A DNA stretch of 15,952 nt from assembly GCA_005223375.1 (NCBI GenBank), contig RXOD01005091.1, forward strand, positions 1-15,952, read 5' to 3'. Below are positions 8,901 through 15,952 of this stretch, piece by piece. This DNA is from Amoebophrya sp. AT5.2 (lineage: Eukaryota; Sar; Dinophyceae; Syndiniales; Amoebophryaceae). Numbering within the stretch: the stretch's first letter is position 1; each line of letters starts with the position of its first letter. A program made the translations under genes and the position numbers. Under the pieces are notes generated by a model. That model was not told where the DNA came from. It did not search any database and saw nothing but the letters and a program-made list of their open reading frames with translations.

Positions 8901-11900
8901 TTGTCTGTCCACGCTGCCATCATGTTTTTTCTGTACGCGCTCTCCATGTTGTGTCGTTTGTTTGTCAGGTACTCCGTTCTCTGTCGCAACCTTTGCTCGC
9001 CCCGCCAGTACATTCTTCGCACCACGCTCTTCATCGCCGCACGTTCCAGCACTTCCATCACGTACGAAGTGTCCTTGTCCGGCGCGCTCTGCACCGTCCC
9101 CGCCACGAACTCCTGCAGCGCCCCCCGCCCGAACAAGGCCACCACCAGCGCCTTCACGGCCACGCTCGTCTCGTGCTCCAGCAGGTCCGCCACGCCCAGC
9201 TGCTTCAGGTGCTCCGTGGTGCCGTGCAGGAACTTAGCCGCGCCCACGCGCGCGTGCGACAGCAGCGCCTCCCCGACGATCGCCAGGCTCATGTCGTCCC
9301 GGGACCTATCCAAAACCCCGCTGTTCAGCGCCTGTCGCGCGGCGAACCGACCAATCTCCTCGAGCACGGTCATGTTCGCGTCGGCCTCTTGGCCCTCCGG
9401 GTTCGCCACGTTCGGATCGCCCACCACCTGCGCGGCGCCCTCCGTCGCGGTGACGACGGCCCACGCGCCCGCGCGACTCAGCACGTCGGCCAGCGTCTCG
9501 TGCGGCCGAAACCGTTCGCCCAGCACGCCCGCGACGGCGTGGTCGGCGATCCCCTCGATCGCGGTGCGAAAATCCGGCTTGCTGATCATGTCCTTCGTGC
9601 GGATGGCCTTCTGCAGCTTCATGTTCGTCACGTTGTTCGAGGTGGTCGGCTTCATCACCTTGCAGTGGCGCGCGATGTCGCCGTCCTCCACCGGTTGCTT
9701 GTAGTGCGCGGCCGACATCTCCGGCCCCACCAGTTCGAACCCCTTCCCCGGGAGCTTGGTCACGTCGTCGTGCTGAAATAACGTGTCGGTCTGGAAGTCG
9801 CCCGTGACGCCGGACGCGCGGCTCGGCTTGAACCACGTTTCGGGGTTGGTCTGCGCCACGTTCGCGGCTTTCTCGTCCTGTATCTCCTTCGCCGGCGCGG
9901 TGTCGCATTCGATCGCCATCACCTCGCCCAATTCCGGGTCCACCACCGTCCTACACAGCAGCTCCAGCAGCCGGTCGTCGCGGTCCATCTCGTGCTCCAG
10001 AACCAACAGTTGCTCCGCGTCCTGCAGGAACCCGGTGCAGCACAGAATGTCCACCACGCCGCCCTCCTCCAAAACCTCGTCCATGTGCACAAACACGATC
10101 TTCATGTTCTCGTGGATCGTGCCGTCGTTGTCCTTTTCCGGGCCCAACAAATCCAGCGCGTCCGCGAGGTCCGTGAACGACGAAAACAGCTCCAGGAAGT
10201 CCCTTGTTTTGGCCACCTTGTCCGCGTCCGGAATGACCATCACTAGGTCGCGCTTCGTGCGGTGCGGCTCCGTGCCGGGGACCCGGGGCAGGTGCCGGTC
10301 CTGCGACATGCCCACCACTTCTAAGAGCATGGAGCGGTCCCCCGCCACCTGCACGACGGTGTGGTTGTCGCGCGACTGCAGGATCGACACCTTCGCCGGC
10401 GGCGCGTCCGGATCGGTGTCCTCAGCCTTCCCCCCCGCACCTTTCCCACCTCCGCCCTCCTGCGGTCCGATCTCGCCCTGGGACAAATATCGCGCCTCCG
10501 CGGGCAGCTTGTCCCCGCGCGTACAACTGATGTCGGTCTGCGACTGCTTCGCCGCCTTGCCCATGATGTCCGTGAGCAGCGCAGAGTCGGTCGGCTTCGT
10601 CGACAGCCCGTCTGTACCCCCCTCATTGTCCATCAGCTCCGGCCTCGGGCGTCCCTGTGGCGAGATGCCGTCCTTGCCCATCATTTCCGGGTCCAGCTCG
10701 ATGCTGCCCCACAAAGACGCGCCCTTGATCCGCAGCTGCACGCCGATGTCGTTCAGGAACTCGTGGTGCCAGGTGGAATTGAGCAGCAGCGCGTCCCGGA
10801 TGTGCAGGCGCCGCAGCCGGTCCTCCAGCATGGACGCAAACTGCGCGATGATCTCCTGCGCGACGATCTCGGGGTTCGGCACCAGCGCCATCTGCGGCTG
10901 TTCCAGAACGCCCAGCTCGATCGCGTCCAGCAAATCGGTCTGCAGCTTCCACACCAAAAACTTCAATAAATGCTCGGCGCGCTCGTACGCCAGGTCGGGC
11001 TGGTTCACGGTGTCGGTCAGGATTTCGTTTTCGATCAATTCCTTGTTCTTCGGGTTGGTCTCCATGGACTCGACAAGGTCCCGAACCAGCTTCGCGAGCA
11101 CGGCGACGATCGTGTCCAGCGTGGCCACGCGCGTGTGCTCGTAGCGGTTCGTCCACGTAACGCGGTCCACGAGGTCCACGTTCGGAGACTGCATGCGCTC
11201 CAAGTACTGCGCGTGGTGGACGCAGACGGTGGCGAGCACGACGCTGGCGACCGCCTTCGCGTGCTGAGGAACGAGCTCCAGCTCCAGCTGCTTCACGAGC
11301 TTCTCCAGCTCCGGGCGGTAGCCGACGCCAGCCTCCACGTAGAAACTCGGCTTCTCGCACACAGTGCGATGCGTCAGGACAGAGAGAACCTGTGGACGAT
11401 GAAGCAGCGATAGCCTATGGCGGACGATGATAAACTAATTTTTTGCTCTCTGGAGCTGCACTCATCTTGCTCTTGCACACCGTTTGATAGGAGCCTTTTC
11501 ATCTGCGATAAAGCATTATACATTCATTAGGCTTAGCTCCGAAGAATGAGCACGCGGTGCTGACGTACCTCTAAAAGCCAGTACAAAAGGCTGTAGAAAT
11601 ATTCAGTCGTACCCTCTCAAACTCCGCCACGACGTTTGATTTGCGCGCCGTCTCGTCCCACACGCGCTTTTCGATTTGGAACATCATTGCCTCCACCAGG
11701 ATGTCCACGTCGGCCTGGAACCTCCAGGACAGCGGGGTTCGGTCCGACAGCTTCTCCACGACTTGCGGCAGCGGCGAGTTCTCGGTGCTGACTTGGTACA
11801 GTAGAAACACCGCGTCGTTGATCTCCAGATACAGCTTTTCCTTGATCGGGTCGAACAAAGACTCGTTCAGGTCCTCCGGCGCGAAGGTGTGGCGAAAGAT

Positions 11901-14900
11901 GGTGAGGAGGTCGGTGCCGCGCTTGCGCGCGGCCTCCAAAATCTGGTCGTGGACCTTGGCGCGCGGATTCTCGTACTCGTCGTGGCGGAGCGTGTCATAG
12001 TGCTCGAATGCAGCGAGGACGACCAACTTCAGCGTCACGTGGGCAAGCGCAGACTCGAGGAACTCGCGCTCGGAACTGTTGTTGTCGTGTTTCTTGTTTT
12101 CTTGCTGATGGGGAATCAATGCATGATCAGACCAAAACACATTTAGCTAACTCGGAGTCAGAAATCCAAATTCCAAAACAAGTAGTTGCACAGCGACTAA
12201 CCATAGTAACCAAAAATTCATTCGTTCTTCCGTATGTGCTCGCAGCAACTATATCGCGAAGACCGGAACATCGATCAGGCAAAAATCCGATAAATAGTAG
12301 AACAAATCCCAGACAAGTACGTCCTCGTGTGTCTGCCGATTTTTCTTTCGTCGATGAGGAGTTGCACGAGTTTCACGGCGCTTTCCGCGATGTACTGGAA
12401 GGCCACGTCGGCCTTCGACAGGGTGTCTTCTCGTCCTCCCTTCACGCCTAGTTTCACCACCACTTCGCTCAGGTCCGCGTGGTACACGGCGATTCTATCT
12501 AAAATTTCCTCGATCGGCGCGACCTCCCCCTCTTCCTCGTTGTCCGACTGGTCCGCGCGGTCCGCCGCCGCTTCCTTCTCTACCCGAGTGATTTCGCGCT
12601 CGCACTCGGCCACGCAGTAGTCCAGCGCGCCCGCCACATCTTCCGCCAGGCACTTCGGGTGTGTCCGCGTCAGCGTGTACAAATTCTCCGCGGCCTTGTA
12701 CAGCTCGGCGTACTCGTACTCGCCCTCCTGGATCGCGTCGATCATCTTCTTCATGGTGCCGTCCGTTTTCATCAGGTGCGTCACGTCGTCCGCGATCTCC
12801 TGCTTCACCAGCTCGGGGTGCGTGAGCGGCAGCGACCCATCGAAGTGGGGCGGGTGGTTCATGAGCGATGCGATCTGTTCAATGCACAGCTGCCGCCGCA
12901 CGTCGTCCAGGAAGTACCGGTGGACCGCCTCTAAAAACGTGTTGGCGAGCTGGGTGCGGCGGGCAAAGGTGGCCACCTGGATGCCGACCTCCTCCTGGTC
13001 CTGCTGCTTTTTATACAAGTCGCGGATCTGCAGCCCAGGCTGCCGGGAGTACGCGTCCTGATAGTAGTGCAGATTTTTGATCTGATTCCCGAGGAATTGA
13101 TTGATTCGACAGGCTGCTGCTGGGGACAACTACCTGAATCTCAAGTAGCTCTACTTTCCCGCGCGAAATGCAAAGCCTATCTTCGAAACGGGAGTAAAAT
13201 ATTAAAATTCCAAACATTTACCTTCCCCATGCTTCCCTTGTTTCCTTCTCCGCGGTTGAGTTTCTTTTTTGGTTTTGGTTTCGTCGGGATTTGTCGCACC
13301 GTCTCGCCCTTTTTGAAGTACTTGATGCGCGCGAACCTTTCCCCCGGGTTTTTGTACAAGAAGTCCCCTCCGTCCCCGACCGCGGCTTTCCAGTCGCAGT
13401 TGTCGTACAGCCAACTCAATGTTCCCGCGTCGTGGTCCTTCAGACTGCCCCCCACGATCCCTTTCTGTGCCCCGTAGATGTCCACGCCGAGGTTGTTCGT
13501 CTCGTCGAACAGTTTCGCGTCCGCATCCACCTTCACCCGCTGCCTTCCCAGCAGCGCTTCTTCCTCCTTCAGCAGGGCGGCGCTCGAGTCCCCCGCGGAA
13601 CTCTGGTCGACCACGCTGTCCGCGTCTTTCACCTGGGCGAGCTCGGGAAGGTTCGACGCCCCCTTCCCCGGCAAGTACTGCAGCGACAGCTCCTGCGGGT
13701 GGGCCAGCGCCTTCTCCTTTTCCGCCTCCTTCCGGTCGGTAAAGATCCAGTGCGTGCCGTCCTCCGACTTGGTGATGGTCTGCGCCAGGTTCTGCGGAAG
13801 GTTCGCGACGTCCGACCCCCGCAGTTTGGGGTCCAGGGGCGCCGCGCCGTCCTCGAAGAGCCCGTGGCCGCCGGCCTTGCGCATCTCCTCCACGGTCTGT
13901 TCCAGCGTGGGCGCCGGTTTTGACACTTGCACGGTGGACTTGGAATCGTCCGTTGAGCTGCCGGCTGCGGCCGCTCCGAACGGGATCGGTTGAAAGGGGC
14001 CCTCCTCATCTGTTGGAATGGGAGCGATTGAATGGGTGTGTTTTTACGAACAACAACCAATTGAAGCTCTGCGTGATACGCAAGTGCCGCTATTCGAACA
14101 CGATGCCGCAGCTAGTTGTACACTCAAATCGAATAGGACCACAATCGCAATCGTTTCTGTTTCTGCCAGAGGCAATCTGAAAATAAGTATAAGTACTTTT
14201 GTGTATCTCTTCGATGTGCTGCAGGCTGGTTTCTAGCGAGACCACGTCCAGGGTCGCCAGCTTGTGCACGATGTCCTCGCTGAGGAAATCCAGTGGCCGC
14301 TTCTCCCCATCCATGTGCGCCGCGTCTTTCCGCAGCAGCACCGAGATGCTCGCCTTCACCGCCTCCTTGCTGTTCTGGAACTCGAACGTCTCGCCGACTT
14401 TCGGCAGTGCCCTCTTGATCTCGTTGTACACTTCTTGTGTCAGCGCCAACAAAAACGGGTTCGCCTTTTTGAACGCCTCGTCCCGGGTCCCAAACGCGCC
14501 TTTCGTGCCCTTCAGCGGCCCAAACAGCATCATGTGCCACAGCCGCGTCGCCAGCGTCGTAAGCTCTTTTTCCAGGTCCGCTAGTTCCGAAAACAGCAAC
14601 AAAAAAATGCGCGCGACGCTCTGCACCGTCTCCTTGCGGTCGTTCTGCAGGTCGTCCAACAGCGTGACCGTGATCGCGAGCGGCAGCTTGATCAGGTCCT
14701 GCGACGAGGTCTCCGCGAACGGGTCGCACTTGGCACTCGACTTCAGGTAGCCCTGCACGGTTTGCACGCGCACCTGGAACAACGAGGTGGCCGGGTCCAC
14801 GGGCTGCACCTCCACCACCTCGCCCGCCTGCACCTCGTCCAGCTGCGTCCGCCCGTCCTCCTTAAATATCGTCAGCTCGTTGGTCGCCAGCCGCACCTCC

Positions 14901-15289
14901 ACGCGCTGCGCGTGGAACCGCATCATCGGGGTCTTCTTCTTATCCAGAAAGTTCTCCGTCTTCTTCTTCTTGGCTGTTCCTGATGTCGGGTCACCAGCCG
15001 CCGCCGTGCTTCCCCTGTCGGCGATCGGGCCGGCCGGCGCCGCGTCCCCGGGATCCGTCACGGCGCCCTCGCCCGCGCCCTGGTTGAAACTAGCGACCAA
15101 GTCCGCGGTGGAGCCGGGGGCGTTTCCCCCGATGGGCGCCATGGAGACCATGCCGTCATTGGCCGCCCCGATCGAGCCGCGAAACTCGGCGGCGGAACCC
15201 CGGGCGCTCGAGTTGCGGCGCGTGCTCGAGTCGCGCTCGGAACCCTTCGAGCTGCTCTTCGAGCTGCTGGAGCTACTGGAGGACGACAT
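5741..15289 (-). CDS. Giant helical protein of unknown function, 2785 residues, seven exons
   Basis: I do not recognise this protein. Exons in transcription order: 15289-14197, 14009-13222, 13081-12321, 12075-11613, 11389-8867, 8654-8193, 8008-5741 (with stop). Lengths are 1093, 788, 761, 463, 2523, 462 and 2268 nt, total 8358 nt. Every junction keeps phase (1, 0, 2, 0, 0, 0). Acceptors all end CAG. Donors are GTACTT, GTAAAT, GTACTT, GTACGA, GTATTT and GTACTT. The start is the ATG at 15289 (MSSSSSSSSSK), where in-frame upstream sequence loses coding character. Visible parts: Ser/Arg-rich N-terminus, a small beta-rich SH3b-like stretch (residues ~125-185), basic clusters at ~110-125 and ~605-625, long helical stretches, a disordered linker at ~1270-1375 and a Gly-rich tail from ~2710. 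No transmembrane segment, signal peptide or catalytic motif was seen. A scaffold of helical repeats is the best guess. The third exon's acceptor has in-register alternatives ending in other phases, which were rejected. Confidence 0.85.
10370..10690 (-). other. Disordered Gly/Asp/Pro-rich linker in the giant protein
   Basis: Within the 2523-nt exon, roughly residues 1270-1375 read as low-complexity sequence rich in Gly, Asp, Glu, Pro and Lys (for example EGGGGKGAGGKAEDTDPDAP). They separate two helical halves. The frame stays open and GC-rich across it, so it is coding and not a missed intron. Confidence 0.6.
14730..15289 (-). other. N-terminal Ser-rich and SH3b-like part of the giant protein
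   Basis: The protein begins MSSSSSSSSSKSSSKGSERD and stays rich in Ser, Arg, Ala and Gly for about 100 residues, so it is probably disordered and open to phosphorylation. A Lys-rich stretch (AKKKKTENFLDKKKTP) follows and could be a nuclear localisation signal. Residues ~125-185 (VEVRLATNELTIF, VQAGEVVEVQPVD, FQVRVQTVQGYLKSS) have the strand spacing, GE-VEV turn and closing GYL-S of bacterial-type SH3 domains. That match is by eye only and weak. Confidence 0.35.
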
Positions 15290-15822
15290 AATGTTAATGT
15301 GGGTACTGGCTCTACAGCAGGGGAGGAACAGTCTTCGATCAGGTAGTGGTACTTGATGGGTAGCGAAAGGTGAGATAATGTTGGGGTAGAGAGTTTGGGT
15401 AGAAGTCTTTTTGGGTAGCTGAAAAATTGAGTAATTAAAGAAGGTGGCAAAATCATGAAGCCGAAATAGGGGAGCGACCCAGCACATGAAAAGCGACTTT
15501 GAGCCCACGGAAGCCGAGAAGTTTGCACGAAGCAGGAAGGCACAATATAGACCACGGAAAAGATCACCTTCACGAAAAGACAGACACACCCACGTCCACG
15601 GAAAGGCTGACAACCAAGCGGTGGCTAGATGTTCAAATCCACGACGAAATGAAATGAAGTACACATCAGCAGTAACGGCCCGCGCAAATCAGGAACACCA
15701 AGTCACACTTTCAGTTACACAACGCTATGGTCAACATAAATAGATGATTTGTTGAGGGAGCTAATGGTTGCGCAGCAGGACCCCATGCTCTAGGTCGTCC
15801 ACTTGCATATTGTAGCTCGCAT
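15290..15822. other. Upstream region of the giant gene
   Basis: This holds the presumed promoter and 5' UTR. Apart from the CTACCC cluster I see nothing I can name. The minus-strand frame stays open from 15664 into the start codon, but the sequence there is hydrophobic and compositionally non-coding, so I placed the start at 15289. No dinoflagellate spliced-leader sequence was found. Confidence 0.5.
15357..15418 (-). promoter_or_regulatory. Cluster of four GGGTAG (CTACCC) motifs upstream of the giant gene
   Basis: GGGTAG occurs on the plus strand at 15358-15363, 15384-15389, 15397-15402 and 15413-15418, that is CTACCC on the coding strand. The copies lie 69 to 129 nt upstream of the start codon, and three of the four are followed or preceded by T-rich sequence. 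They could be promoter elements or 5' UTR repeats. Confidence 0.35.
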
Positions 15823-15952
15823 TCAACCGATGACTTGGTCGAAGATCGCATTACTGCCTTCATCATCGTCCTTCCCTTCATCGCCGTCCGCTGCACCTCC
15901 TCCCCCGCCACTGGCCACTCGACTCCCGCCGCCGCCGGTGCATTACCGGCTG
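15823..15952 (-). CDS. Possible 3' end of an upstream gene, partial
   Basis: At the right edge base composition turns GC-rich again, as in exons. One minus-strand frame reads GGGGSRVASGGGGGAADGDE, then GKDDDEGSNAIFDQVIG, and stops at the TGA at 15825-15823. Gly runs followed by an acidic stretch and a short tail look like a disordered C-terminus. The frame has a TAA close to the window edge, so the exon would have to begin within the last ~10 nt to ~60 nt shown, or the call is wrong. No family can be named. Confidence 0.3.

Noticed and set aside
9783..11144. 453-residue open frame on the plus strand
   Set aside because: It lies antisense to the 2523-nt exon of the giant gene. High third-position GC on the coding strand removes stops from the opposite strand. 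The translation is Ser/Cys/Arg-rich with no family resemblance.
5741..15289. Reading the seven large open frames as separate genes
   Set aside because: All six junctions have CAG acceptors and GT donors in matching phase, gaps are 140-245 nt, and only the first frame has a convincing start and only the last a convincing stop.

Overview
This is a eukaryotic nuclear window, most likely from a flagellated protist. It carries two spliced genes, both on the minus strand and head to tail, plus the probable tail of a third at the right edge. Exons are GC-rich, mostly with G or C in the third codon position. Introns and intergenic DNA are clearly richer in A/T. No RNA gene, CRISPR array or bacterial-type operon signal was seen.

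Layout, left to right. Positions 67-4477 (minus) hold an EFHC1/Rib72-type ciliary protein with three DM10 domains and a C-terminal EF-hand pair. Twelve coding exons lie in the window and the 3' end runs off the left edge. Positions 4478-5740 are intergenic. Positions 5741-15289 (minus) hold one giant gene of seven exons. Its reading frame joins without a single phase conflict into a predicted 2785-residue, mostly helical protein that I do not recognise. Positions 15290-15822 are its upstream region. Positions 15823-15952 look like the last exon of a further minus-strand gene.

Exon chains were built by hand from splice motifs, reading-frame phase and, for the first gene, alignment from memory with the EFHC/Rib72 family. 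Two things stand out. First, the 5' splice sites are odd: of 17 placed GT donors, ten begin GTAC and four GTAT, with only one GTAA and no GTAAG or GTGAG. Second, one intron of the EFHC gene is a 350-bp insertion with terminal inverted repeats, flanked by a perfect 5-bp duplication, and it breaks a conserved motif of the second DM10 domain. Removing the element plus one copy of the duplication restores that motif without a gap. This is the structure of an introner, an intron born from a DNA transposon. Introners with inverted repeats and target-site duplications are known from some protists, including the parasitic dinoflagellate Amoebophrya. That makes an Amoebophrya-like alveolate a reasonable guess, but it is inference and no rRNA or marker gene here can test it.

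The EFHC-type protein points to an axoneme. Nothing in the sequence ties the giant gene to cilia except that it lies next door.
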